In this document: positions 1-9,695 of the stretch, piece by piece
Layout: every line of letters begins with the position of its first letter
Position numbering within the stretch: position 1 is the first letter of the stretch
Assembly (NCBI GenBank): GCA_047495785.1
Contig: JBLDXI010000013.1
Location: forward strand, 2,356,001 to 2,420,000
Source: Lepidodermella squamata
Taxonomy: Eukaryota; Gastrotricha
Length of the DNA: 64,000 nt
Direction: 5' to 3'
Notes under the pieces: model-generated
Seen by the model: the letters and a program-made list of their open reading frames with translations, nothing else
What the model was told of the DNA's origin: nothing
The model's database searches: none
Made by a program: the position numbers and the translations under genes

Positions 1-121
1 TGTCTGTCAGAGCAATGTGAAATATCCTTTGATGAAAACTGTGGCCAGCATTGTTCGCAATGATCCAAGCATCATGCCAACCATTACTACTGGCGACAAA
101 AGCAGCTCGATGTGCAGCGCC
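1..121 (+). repeat. Inverted repeat arm: duplicated chitinase 3' end (partner at 5172-5278)
   Basis: Bases 1-121 match the reverse complement of 5172-5278 with scattered substitutions and a net deletion of about 13 nt in the second copy. The match runs past the first copy's sense codons into the other copy's 3' untranslated region. This is gene duplication in inverted orientation rather than transposon ends. Confidence 0.8.
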
Positions 122-133
122 GTCATCGGTTGA
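1..133 (+). CDS. GH18 chitinase-like protein, 3' end only (partial)
   Basis: The window opens inside the last exon of a glycoside hydrolase 18 gene. Reading from base 2 gives a 43-residue C-terminus beginning VCQSNVKYPLMKTVASIV and ending at a TGA at 131-133. The family's catalytic barrel normally ends with a W-x-x-D-x-D-D-F stretch followed by a segment of this type. The assignment rests on near identity to the tail of the minus-strand copy at 5205-5524, which does contain that stretch. Everything upstream lies outside the window, so catalytic residues cannot be judged. Presumably a secreted chitin-degrading or chitin-binding enzyme. Confidence 0.7.
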   Translation, partial: VCQSNVKYPLMKTVASIVRNDPSIMPTITTGDKSSSMCSAVIG

Positions 134-485
134 GCAGCACTTTTAGTCAAAACTGCTGCCGGTGATAAGGAACGGTGATAATATAACAGCTAAACTTTCG
201 GGTGCTACGTTTTTGAACATTTTGAACATAGCCGTACACATTTTGGAGCTTGGAAATTATTTATTTTAATAAAAAAATTGGCATTGCACTATAATCTGCC
301 AGTTCATTTTTTTGTGAGCTCAAGCCTCTCTCAAATGGGTTCACCAATTGCGCACCCTAAATTTAGGGTTTCAAAAAAACGAATTTGCAAAAATTCGTTA
401 TAAATTCGTTATAAATTCAGTCTTCGACCCCAATTTTCGGCGTGCAAATATTTGGAACCCTAACTGTCAGTATCGAGGCGGTCAA
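134..485. other. Intergenic, no gene seen
   Basis: This holds the 3' flank of the partial chitinase gene, an A+T-rich stretch (about 240-300) and an imperfect direct repeat of aattcgttata near 392-415. No coding potential is seen. Confidence 0.5.
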
Positions 486-494
486 CAGTCTGGG
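486..494. repeat. Candidate 9-bp target-site duplication, left (cagtctggg)
   Basis: The nonamer cagtctggg lies just outside the left terminal inverted repeat of the MULE. It recurs in the same orientation just outside the right one at 3256-3264. MULE elements typically make 8-11 bp duplications, so the size fits. Confidence 0.55.
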
Positions 495-499
495 AATGA

Positions 500-526
500 T
501 TCAACTCACCCCAACGGAAAATACCC
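500..526 (+). repeat. MULE left terminal inverted repeat core
   Basis: The 27-bp core begins ttcaactcaccccaacgg and pairs with 3223-3249 read on the other strand, with two mismatches. The bases immediately outside (495-499) match the partner's poorly. Confidence 0.75.
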
Positions 527-733
527 ATAGCACCATATCCCCACCGCGCTGTTGCGTTCCCCAAGTGGATTATAACAATACACACACGCGCGCACGAACA
601 CACACAAGGAAACTCGCGCGCGCAGGCAGGCGCCCACACCTGATGACACAGAGTAGAGTAGCCAGGAAAGCACGAGGAATTCGCATTCATCATCAACCTG
701 CAATCATTTTGATATTTGATATTCGACGTTCTG

Positions 734-3062
734 ATGGGTAAACGCAAAGCAATCGTTACCGATTCTCAAGTTACGGCTGATAACGCTGAAGGTACACACT
801 TTCTTAAGCTGGGTTTTTTTTTTACTAATGGTACCATCCGCATAGCAGCACCTGTAAAGCGTAAACCCGGGCGGCCGCCTGGTTCAAAAAACAAGGCGAA
901 AGTGTCTGAGCAACCGGCTGTCGATCCACCGCCGGTCAGACAAGCGCAAGCTAAGAAGAAGACGGCACAGCGAGTGGCACCCGCGTCAACACCACCGCCC
1001 GTCTTTAATCCGATTACGTTCTCAACAGCTAAGGCAAGCAGAGCTAATCCAGTCGTTGTGGCCACTCAACCGCCGATACCGCCGCGCGTGGCCTCGCCGC
1101 AACTTAGCGAGGACAGCATGCCGGATCTCGAGAATCAGAGCAACTCGGCTTCAAACGACTTCAGCGACGAAGTGCCGGAACAGCACCCGCCTCAAGTAGC
1201 GGACTCAAGCGATTTCGCCTCGCCGAACACCGTGCGCCTGCTGAAGGCCCGCGTTCGCCAGCTCGAAGAAACAGTTCAGCAGCAAACAGTTCCACAGGCA
1301 ACGAACTTGAGCCTCACCCCTGATCAAATGCAGGCCATGTTGGATTTTCAGCCCGAGAAGCACGCTGTTTACTACAAGTCGTCCAAGGATGGCAAAGTCT
1401 TGTGTCACGCCGGCCATCGGTACCTGTTTGACCGACGCAAAAACGGCGCCGTCTACGTCCGCTGCTACGACCACCGTGGCGAATTGAACTGCCACTGTAC
1501 GTGGACTAGCCCGCTTCCCGAGTGGCCAGAAGGGCATAACAGCGCTTGTTACCGGTTCAACCTAGAAGAGGCGCCGAAACATGGAGGTAATTCGATATTT
1601 CGACTAAAATTGTTTGATTTTGATTTAATTTTGTTGTTAGAGCACAACCACGAACCAGACCGAGTTGGAGTCGAGGTCGAAATCAACATGGCTAAAGTTC
1701 GGTGGCTCATCTCCAACCAGCCGGCCGTCGTTCCCGGTCAACACTACCGTCAAGTGAAAAGCGAGATCTCGGACTTGGAGGTACGCGAGGCGTTCCCGGA
1801 CCTCGACGAGATCGTCTCTGGGCTGTACAAGCGCCGAGGCAAGAAGTACCCGAAAAACCCGACGTCGTTGGACGACTTGTTTGAGCTGCTGCAATCAGCC
1901 ATCGCCAAAGATCTAGACGAGGAAACACAAGCGAAAATTGAAGCCTTCATCTTAACGCATGACAAGAACGAAAAGTTTCTGTATCATCTGGAGAAAGGTG
2001 AGGACGGCAAGTCCTACATCGAGCCGCTGGTTTTTCGACGGCACTTTCGCGATAAGCCCGAAAATCTTTTACCAAATGTTCTCCATTCACACGATGAGAG
2101 ACGGCGCGACATTTCCGGCGGCATTTGTCCTCATGTCTGAGAAGAGCTCGGCCCTTTACACTCGGGTCTTTGAAACTCTAATGAACGCAATCGACGCGAC
2201 GCACGAAGAGCTGCAGCTCGAGGAGGCGACGTGCGACTTCGAGAGTGGCCTCCTGCCCGTAATTCGGAAGTTGCGGGGCAAGAATGGCAAGCTGGTCAAG
2301 ATCGTGGGATGCTTTTTTCATTTCTGCAAAGCCCTCCGTACCTGGGTCGACGAAAATGGCCTAAAGGTGAGCTAATTTCTTCCTCTTCAATTCGATTTTA
2401 ACCTGTTACTTTTAGACTGAGTATGAATCGGGGCCGCCGACCGACGACGATGGCAACCGGATCATGGGCCGTCAGACGGCCGTCAAGTGTCTAACGTCGT
2501 CTACGTCACGATTCGCCGCTTCCAGGCTCTTGCCCTGCTCAAAGAAGACGAAGTTGAGGCCGCCGCTGAGTTGCTCTTCTCCAAATTGCCACCTATGCTG
2601 AGGGAAAAGGACTTCGAAAAATATTTCCGCGGCACCTGGATGAAGCGTTTTCCAATCAGTGAATGGAATGTTCATGGACAGTGCATTCGAACAAACAACG
2701 GCGTCGAAGGGTGGCATCACCGCATGAACGTGGTCGCTAATCATCGCAAACACCCTGCTATCTGGTTTTTCATTGAGTCTATTCAAAAAGAGGAGGCCGA
2801 AGTAGCTGTCAAGATGGCCAAGTTCGAAAAACAGGGCAAGCCGTTGTGCAAGTCGAAGAAGAACCAGTGTTTAAAAAATCAAGCCTTAATTAATGTCGAA
2901 AAAGCGTTTAACGAAAATTTAGTTCACCTAGCCGCCTCTCGGGACCCGTTGAAGCATAAGAAGAAAAATGATTTGCTCATTGAATTTCTTGATAACGTCT
3001 CAAAATTGTTGAAGAAAAAAAATATTAGAATATTTGTTGAAATTTCTATTTGTAACTCGTAA
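734..3062 (+). pseudogene. MULE transposase with AT-hook and FLYWCH-like finger, frameshifted
   Basis: The ATG is at 734. A probable first intron (790-846) leads to an AT-hook, KRKPGRPPGSKNK. Next comes a coiled segment near 1236-1290, then a FLYWCH-like zinc-finger region (about 1340-1660) ending in EHNHEPD, which contains a probable in-frame intron at 1587-1640. The MULE transposase domain follows, with DGTF near 2040, CDFESG near 2230, the C-x2-H-type GCFFHF near 2310 and NNGVEGWHHR near 2700. These supply plausible D, D and E catalytic residues. The frame shifts within a T-run near 2032-2036, just before DGTF. An intron is probable at 2367-2415, and a second frame change lies between about 2460 and 2487. 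The final stop is at 3060-3062. The T-run break could be a homopolymer error in the assembly; the second break is harder to explain that way. Confidence 0.75.
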
Positions 3063-3222
3063 TTTGTTGTGGCTTTGTTGCTTGGTCTTTTCCTTTTACT
3101 TTTCGTTGTTGTGGCTTGAATAAAGTTTATTTACTCAATTGTTTACTCGGTGCGCATTAATTTTGGGGATTATCGCGTTGGGCGCGCGCGCACGGGGATA
3201 ATCGCATTGGGTGCGTTGCTTC

Positions 3223-3249
3223 GGGTAATTTCCGTTGGGGAGAGTTGAA
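3223..3249 (-). repeat. MULE right terminal inverted repeat core
   Basis: This is the inverted partner of 500-526. It contains ccgttggggagagttgaa on the plus strand. Confidence 0.75.
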
Positions 3250-3255
3250 TATACG

Positions 3256-3264
3256 CAGTCTGGG
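3256..3264. repeat. Candidate 9-bp target-site duplication, right
   Basis: The sequence cagtctggg is identical and in the same orientation as 486-494, as expected for a target duplication flanking the MULE. Confidence 0.55.
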
Positions 3265-3668
3265 TTATCTCTGATTGTCAGTCTGGAGTTGCAAACTTGA
3301 CAGCACTGAGTAATGTAAAATTACAGTAAAATACTCTATCGATAAGAACGTATTCGTAAACAATACTTTTGAGTTAGACATTACCTGGCTTTCTGATCAG
3401 ATTATTGTGAACATGCCTAAAATATAGTCTACCAATTATCTTGCGCCGTTATTTCAGAAGAGGAGAATAGCAACTCATATTCTTCTTCGGAAATGAAGCG
3501 TGATGATCAAAAATCGAAGCGTAATCAGAATCACATGGAAAATCGGCACTTAATCGATTGTTTTCTTGTCGTGTCTGCAATATAAATTGGAACAACCCAG
3601 GTGCATCGCAAGCCTAAAAATAGTCAGAATATAAGTCGCATTGTCATTTCTTCAGGGAACAAATTGAG
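3265..3668. other. Intergenic, no gene seen
   Basis: No coding potential was seen. The last part (about 3640-3655) is a pyrimidine-rich stretch ending cttcag, which looks like a splice acceptor 13 nt before the next start codon. Confidence 0.5.
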
Positions 3669-4989
3669 ATGTTGATCGCTAATGAGGTAACTTATGGCCT
3701 GCTAATGGCAGCTGTCATTTGCTACGATTCAAGTGCTTCTCGGTTAACTTCAACATCACCGAGCAACCGCCTGCAAAAGACAACGCTCAGGACAACGAAG
3801 TTTCGAACAGCAGCGACCACTACGACGCGCAGACCAATAACATTAGCGACCAGATCATTGGCTCGAGCTACAACAACGACAGAAAATGCGAACGAAGAGT
3901 ATGAAGAAGGCGAAGACGAAGATGAATACGAGTCCGCGGAAGACCTACTCGCCGATCCATCATTGCTCAGCGCGGTTAGTTAACCGAGCAAAAATAATCG
4001 GGATAATGTTTGTCATTTTTTACAGATGATGAACGAGACGGTGCACGAACATTTCTACCACACGACACATGCCCCTGTCAGTGTAAATTAGCTGAGATTG
4101 TTTTGAGTTGTACCTTTAATGAAATTACATTATTCCACAGGAATTTGGAGAACCTACCAAGCTGATTGGAAACGCGTGTATTTTGATCATTGGCTGTTCG
4201 ATTGCGATAGCGACATTTTTTAAGGTGGCGGATTTTATATGCACAGGTGGCGAGGCGGTGTCTTACGGCAGTGGTTGTGGGTTGCCAACTGCGATTCGTC
4301 GGTTATGCTACAAAAAATCTCGCTCAACGGCCAAATCGGCGCAAATTTGCGAGGAAACGCCTGTTATCTATCGACGAACCTACGACGATTTAGCTCAACC
4401 CCGTCAGCTTTTGATGACAAAAAAGAGAGGGCCAGTGAATGAGGTCGTCCTGTCGCCGTCCTTTCTGAGTGTCGATCAGCATTTAAGTCTATCAAAGGCT
4501 GAAATGAGGTCAAGCAGTGAGGCTAATTTGTCGCAGCGGCGCCGAGCTGCTGAACCAGTCTGGCACCGAGCCAGTGTCATGCGACAAACCGCGGCCAGGG
4601 CTACGACCTGTTTTGATGTCCCCAATCAACTGCTCCTGAAGCCATGTCCTCCTAGCAATATGCCGGCTATTTTTACGACAGCCTTAGTTCAACAACTGGA
4701 CGCAACTCGTCATCATAGAAATCCGGATGAAGCTACAGTATCAGACTTTGACATTTCTCTGTCTGACAGCGAAGCTGGATCTATTTTCACCAAGCTAGAC
4801 AAAGCGAGACATCGTCTTCTGTTGAAGCAAAGCCCTCAAGACAGACCGTCGATTTTGATTCCGATGGCGGAAGATCCGATTGTCGCAGCCAGTAATAGTA
4901 ATTATTCTTTCAGATCGATCCAACCTCATTTAACAGCGAATGATGATTACTCAGCCTCTTCCCACAACTCGAAAATACTCAGATTTTAA
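3669..4989 (+). CDS. Single-pass (type I) membrane protein, unrecognised
   Basis: Three exons (3669-3974, 4026-4082, 4141-4989) join in phase 0 to give 403 residues. The N-terminus is hydrophobic (residues about 8-20), consistent with a signal peptide. It is followed by a Thr-rich ectodomain (about 30-70), suited to O-glycosylation, and a strongly acidic stretch EEYEEGEDEDEYESAEDLL. A second hydrophobic segment, ILIIGCSIAIATFF (about residues 134-150), is the likely transmembrane helix. A long polar, Ser/Arg-rich tail of about 240 residues with no recognised domain would be cytoplasmic. Introns are 51 and 58 nt. An acceptor-like cttcag lies 13 nt upstream of the ATG. I do not recognise the family. 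It could be a surface adhesion or signalling receptor, but no motif proves this. Confidence 0.65.
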
Positions 4990-5171
4990 CGTTTATAAAA
5001 ATAGCATTCTTAAATAAAATTACGATCTCGTCGGTAAAAATTGCTTTAAGGCTGTCTTTGTTCTGAAAATACTAAATCTCGGGGTTATATTCATAGTAGA
5101 AAGGTCAAGAAAAAGCGAGTATCATCATCCGTTATCGCAAGAGTTGCCTGTGCGTTATAGAATGGTAACAG

Positions 5172-5278
5172 CGTTGCACATGGAGCTGCTTTTGTCGCCA
5201 GTAGTTATGGTTGGCGATGCTGGACGATGCTGGCCACAGTTTTCATCAATGGGTATTTAACATTGCTCTGACAGACAC
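5172..5278 (-). repeat. Inverted repeat arm matching 1-121
   Basis: This is the reverse-complement partner of the chitinase 3' end at the start of the window. Similarity extends beyond this copy's stop codon, showing that the ancestral coding end lay farther downstream. Confidence 0.8.
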
Positions 5279-5524
5279 CAGCGAAATCGTCCAGATCAAT
5301 GGCCCAATACATGACACCTCCAAGCTATAATTAAACGAATGAAAATGTAACATTTTCATGTGAAACAAATCAGAAACGAACCCCTTCGCTGAGGGTGAAT
5401 TGCGCTTTAGCCTTGACGGACGCTCGATCTTCAGTCGAGATCCAGTTATTGCCCGAAAACTGGTAAGGAACCTCGCAATCAGCGTCGTAGACATAAGTGT
5501 AAGTTGGGCACGCCGGCATTCCAA
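5205..5524 (-). pseudogene. GH18 chitinase 3' fragment (last two exons only)
   Basis: On the minus strand, exon 5524-5382 encodes YVYDADCEVPYQFSGNNWIS and exon 5324-5205 encodes LGGVMYWAIDLDDFAGVCQ. These are the C-terminal part of a GH18 barrel, including the W-x-x-D-x-D-D-F stretch of strand 8. The exons join in phase through a 57-nt intron. The stop at 5205-5207 (TAA) arises after an out-of-frame deletion relative to the copy at 1-133, so this protein would be about 19 residues shorter at the end. I could not find the rest of the catalytic domain in 5.5-6.5 kb. This is therefore probably a truncated duplicate, although distant upstream exons cannot be excluded. Confidence 0.65.
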
Positions 5525-6520
5525 CTGCAATAAAATGCTACCAATTGTAAGAGTGACAATTTTTGTTTGAATTCCAAACCCTTTGCCGATCTGACCTTCA
5601 ATATTTCGGTCCTGCCTTAAAAATTCGGCATAAACCGTATCTATACGCTCCATTCATCTCACCCGACCTTTTAACTTATTTGCTCTAAATTAGCATAAAA
5701 GGCTGACGTTTTATCTGACGTTTTTTACCCCGAATCATTTCGGCATGCAAATCGTCCAAAGGAGGTTCGCTAGAACCGCTCATTTATGGTTTAGGTGAAC
5801 ACGAGACACTTCTCACGCCTTCCTTGCGGCTGATTCTGTGATTGCATCAATACCTGTCGGCAGAAGGCAGAAAGCTGTTGGTCAGAAGTCGGTTTCGCGC
5901 CACTGGTCTAACAAGATATGTGTACCTCCAACCCAATTCCGGGAACATTATTCCGAGTGACTCGAGAGAAAACCGTTTACATTAGCATACTCTATGTTTC
6001 TGCGCGTCAAAGGCATTACGCCATTTGTTTCATTTCCGACACACTGTTCCCACGATATCGTGACACATTCAGTGCACCAGAGTACGTGCAGTAGGCGGCG
6101 ATTATAGCGTCGATACAGTTTCATTTTGGTAAATCTAGCCTGGACAAATTTAATAGTTTTAAATGTCATGATGTCATGGCAGTCTAGTCTAGATATCGTG
6201 ACGCTTCACTATAGAGATGATCAGTCATGGACCGTAAAAATTATAAAATGAGATATTACACGCCAGCAGTGTATTGTGTAGGCATTCAGAAGGTTTCCTA
6301 TCTCAGAGGGGGAATATTGTTAGCAACGGATGCGCAAACACCCCTCATGACTTACAACTTTGATAATACGATGTATGCATCCGCTAGCAACACGCCTTTA
6401 ACCATACCAAAACACAGGTTAATATGACCTGACACTTTAGATAAATGAGCCTCGCAATTACAAAGCTGTTATTATAGTTCTTATTCAGAAATTTAAAGCT
6501 GCAGATAAGCCCCGCCAAAA
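5525..6520. other. Intergenic, no supported gene
   Basis: Short open frames here (for example 5948-6169 minus and 6227-6427 plus) show no domain, splice continuity or coding-like composition. No upstream chitinase exons were found. Confidence 0.4.
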
Positions 6521-6526
6521 ACTTGC

Positions 6527-6534
6527 TATATAAG
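6527..6534 (+). promoter_or_regulatory. TATA box of the Temptin/monooxygenase gene
   Basis: TATATAAG lies 56 nt before the ATG at 6583. That leaves room for a start site about 30 nt downstream and a very short 5' leader. No splice-acceptor-like site separates it from the ATG, unlike many other genes here. Confidence 0.5.
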
Positions 6535-6582
6535 GAAGGAGATATTTAGTAAAATAAGCAGCTATATACCGCAAAAAACATT

Positions 6583-8454
6583 ATGCTCCCAAAACTTCCT
6601 TTTTCAGTTCTATTTGTGGCAATTTCCGTGTTTCAGTTCTCTGCCGCATTCAAATCACTTCAGACAGCTATACCGAATGGCGACAAAGTTCCCGATCCAT
6701 GCGAACCTGCCTCAATTTGGCAGGGCGTAGGGCATCAGGATCCCCGCGGGGGCGGTCCCAGGAACCCGTTCGGTTCCGACTTTTTCAAAGCTGGAAAGGT
6801 TTGGACTACAGAATTTTGCAAGCTCGACAGCGATGGCGACGGGAAGTCAAACGGCCAGGAGCTTGGTGATCCCAATTGCGTTTGGACGCCTGGTTCAACC
6901 CCAGCAATAACTGACCCCAAACAACTTAGCCACCCTGGAATTTGCGAGCCAATAGATTCAACTGTATGCCTGGGGAAGAACACGTTTCTGCAAAGCTGTG
7001 CAGCTCTGGGAAAGACGACACCAGCTCCTTTAACAGGTTGCCCTGGCCTCAACGAACCTGGAGTTTATCAGCAAATTTTCACGTTTGACAAGGCCAAATT
7101 GTCGGACGAAGAAACACAATACATCTGTCAAATCTTTGACATTCCATCCGATGAAGAATACGAAATTATCGCGGTATGTCGCTTAAAGATTTCTTTCTTT
7201 TTTAACCGAGTAATTGTTCAAATTGAAATGTTTAGTGGGAACCGATTATTGATAATCGCGAAATCTTGCACCATATGATTTTATATGCTTGTGAATATTG
7301 GTTTAAAAATCCAAGCGAACTGCCGTTCAATGAGCCAAAAAAGTGTCGAATGGTTCCTGAATATTGCCCATCGATGATTATAGTATGGGCCTATGGAATT
7401 GAAGGCCAGTGTTATTCCGCCGAATTTGGGGCACCCTTCGGCAAAGGACACTACACTAAAATGACATTGCAGCATCACTACAACAACGACCAACGCAAGC
7501 CCGGGTACGTTGATTCGTCTGGCATCAGGTTTTACTATCAGAAAAAGAAGCGGCCTCAAAACAAGGGCTTGATAGCTTTTGGCGATATGTTGCTGAAAAT
7601 CCCACCGAATACGCAGAGCTTCCACGTGACAAACAAAATGTCATCACAATGCACACAACAATTGCTTACGCCCAATCAGCCTCTACGTATGGTCTCGCTT
7701 CTGATGCACATTCATAAACAGGGCAGTTACGGCCGTTTGGTGTTAAGCAAGAAAAAGGCAGGTTATTCGATAGTTCTTGTTGATGAAGCGATCACTTATG
7801 ATAAGCCAAAAACCGCGCTTTGGACTGGAGACCATAAAATTATCCTCGAAGCTGGAGATGAGCTGACCTTCACTTGCGGCTACAACACGGAGAATAAGAA
7901 TACCTGGTCCTTTTTTGGCTCACAAACAACTGATGAGATGTGTTACTATTTTATCGATGGTAAGCATATATATTTTACCAACTTATACTTCTGAAACTTG
8001 GATTCGTCTGATAGTCTACCCAAGGCCTTACAATCTGAATTACATAATGCCGGCGAGTTTGGGTGATTTGGATTACTGCGAACAAATGGGGGTGCCAGGT
8101 CAGCCATGGGGTGCGCGTGGGTGTGTATTTTCCAACTTCTACAGCAAATTTGGGGCAAAGCCAGGCAACCCAGTGCCCGAGGACCTCGCCAAACTCGTGC
8201 AGGACTGTGGCTGCATGGAATCATACCCTGCCAAAGGCTGTTCTGCGGCATGTTATAACTCTATGAAAAAGTACAGCTTATTTGGCGATCCTTGCGTCGC
8301 CAGCGACAACGTTTTCATGATGGGAATGCAAACATTCTACGACGACTCGGAAATATTAATTCGAGCTCAATCACAAATGGATGTTTGCCAGAATTTGGGT
8401 TCTGAACCCTTGCCGAGCGAAACATGTGGTTTCCGAAACTCGGCCAGTCGATGA
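6583..8454 (+). CDS. Temptin domain - copper type II (DBH/PHM-like) monooxygenase fusion, secreted
   Basis: Three exons (6583-7173, 7236-7959, 8015-8454) give 584 residues. A signal peptide (residues 1-22) is followed by a Temptin-type Cys-rich domain (about 23-125) with GVGHQDPRGGG, FKAGKVWTTEFCKLDSDGDG and a calcium-loop-like DSDGDGKSNG. The copper type II ascorbate-dependent monooxygenase module comes next. HHMILY in the N-terminal lobe matches the CuA-site His-His motif. LLMHIHKQG carries the His-x-His of the CuB site, and TTDEMCYYFIDVYPR carries the methionine ligand. The family hydroxylates small molecules or peptide ends using copper and ascorbate. Temptin domains are known from a mollusc pheromone protein. 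The substrate is unknown; the architecture suggests a secreted signal-modifying enzyme. The C-terminal 145 residues are Cys-rich. Confidence 0.85.
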
Positions 8455-8990
8455 TGAGGCGTTCCTTATTATTCCACCAATCGCTTTATTATTTGCTTCA
8501 CTATTTTGACTTATTTAGATTCAAAATTGGTGATTAAAAAATCTTAATTTTCTACTAAATCATCGGCGGAGGCTCGTAATTAGCAAGGAGTCTATAGAAT
8601 AATTATTTTTATTATCTTTATTTCGAAAAATATACTGTTGTATAAAAATCCGGTATAAACAATTCGTGGTTTCAAAAGGGCACGCAGGCCGCTAACTTTG
8701 AGCCAATTGAATAATATAATATTAAGAAATGCTAACAACAGAAACAAAATGTTCCGAAAATTAAGTCCATCAAGTCCATCATTCGAATGTTTGAGATGCT
8801 TGCACATAATTTTCCAGCTTTTTCGAACCTATCCATCCTGGCTAGAGTGCATGAGAGCAGGTCGTATATAGTTAATAAAACACCTATTGCCATGTTAGCT
8901 TGAACGTAAAAGAATAGATAAGCGGGCTGTGAGGTTTGAGGAATGTTAGCTGTGAATAACTGCTCCGAGACTTGATAGGCCAGTACTGTA
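8455..8990. other. Intergenic, no gene seen
   Basis: A+T-rich sequence downstream of the monooxygenase gene; nothing supported. Confidence 0.4.
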
Positions 8991-9010
8991 GTAATTGAAT
9001 ATCCAGCTCT

Positions 9011-9200
9011 ATCCGACATAGCTGGTGGCTAAATGAATACGACCTATCTGATGAAATCCCCAAAGCTTGTGAATGGTTGCAGGCTCGAGTGACGAAAAGC
9101 TTACTTATCAAATGCCCAGCTGGTTACATTCGAAGCCAGACAAGCAGCAAATGCGTTTCAGTTAACGCCCTTTGTGATGGTGTTCAAGATTGTTGCCCCT
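9011..9200 (+). pseudogene. Orphan exon with LDL-receptor-class-A-like cysteines
   Basis: An open stretch with splice-like ends (acceptor ccag near 9008, donor cct|gtgagt near 9200) encodes HSWWLNEYDLSDEIPKACEW and later KCPAGYIRSQTSSKC and LCDGVQDCC. The LCDGVQDC motif resembles the end of an LDLa repeat. No partner exons were found on either side, so this looks like a gene remnant or one exon of a gene I cannot assemble. Confidence 0.35.
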
Positions 9201-9428
9201 GTGAGTATCTCAAGTGGAGCGACTCGGAACTAGCTTCCGAAGGTCTCGCGTAAGAGGCGGGAAGCAATAATAGATAGTAGGCATGATCTCTGTAAACGTG
9301 ACCCATTTTAACACATGCGAGCGAACTGGCGAAATCGGCTGTGAAAACAGGAGAAAATGCTCTGAGAAAAACGGAGGTTGTGCTGGGCAATGTACACAAT
9401 TTTATAGCATTACGAACAATTTACACTC

Positions 9429-9540
9429 GTAAAGAGTCTATATCTGAACTCGCCGTACTCGATTTACTCATCTCCACTCGTCTTCGACTCGTTCCGATTC
9501 GTAAATCTCGGCCGGCTCCGTTCAGATATAGACTCTTTAC
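9429..9540. repeat. Short fold-back element (21-bp perfect inverted repeat)
   Basis: Bases 9429-9449 (gtaaagagtctatatctgaac) are exactly the reverse complement of 9520-9540, separated by 70 nt. The size (about 112 bp) and structure suggest a small non-autonomous fold-back or MITE-like element. No clear target duplication was seen. Confidence 0.6.
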
Positions 9541-9695
9541 TCGTGCTATATCAGACAAATATGAGACTTGAAACTCTCTCCAATGAGATTGGCGGTTGCA
9601 ATATTTCCGAACAAAACTTCACGAACATGTTCTCTTTTCTCCAACGTTTTCACCATTCATTTTTATTATGTCAATGATCTGGCTTTGAGCAGACT
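9541..9695. other. 3' flank of the first Ly6 gene
   Basis: Short intergenic stretch; nothing else supported. Confidence 0.4.

Larger units (their letters stand above)
495..3255 (+). mobile_element. Mutator-like (MULE) DNA transposon, degenerate
   Basis: The element is about 2.76 kb. Its left terminal inverted repeat (core 500-526) matches the reverse complement of 3223-3249 at 25 of 27 positions, with core ttcaactc-cccaacgg. A 9-bp direct repeat flanks it at 486-494 and 3256-3264. Inside is one transposase gene, about 734-3062, with an AT-hook, a FLYWCH-like zinc finger and a MULE DDE domain. The transposase has at least two frame breaks, so the copy is probably not autonomous. It lies between two inverted chitinase gene tails. 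Confidence 0.75.

Noticed and set aside
442-747. Overlapping open frames on both strands near the left MULE end
   Set aside because: They cover the terminal repeat and a CA/CG-rich simple stretch; no start context, domain or splice continuity.
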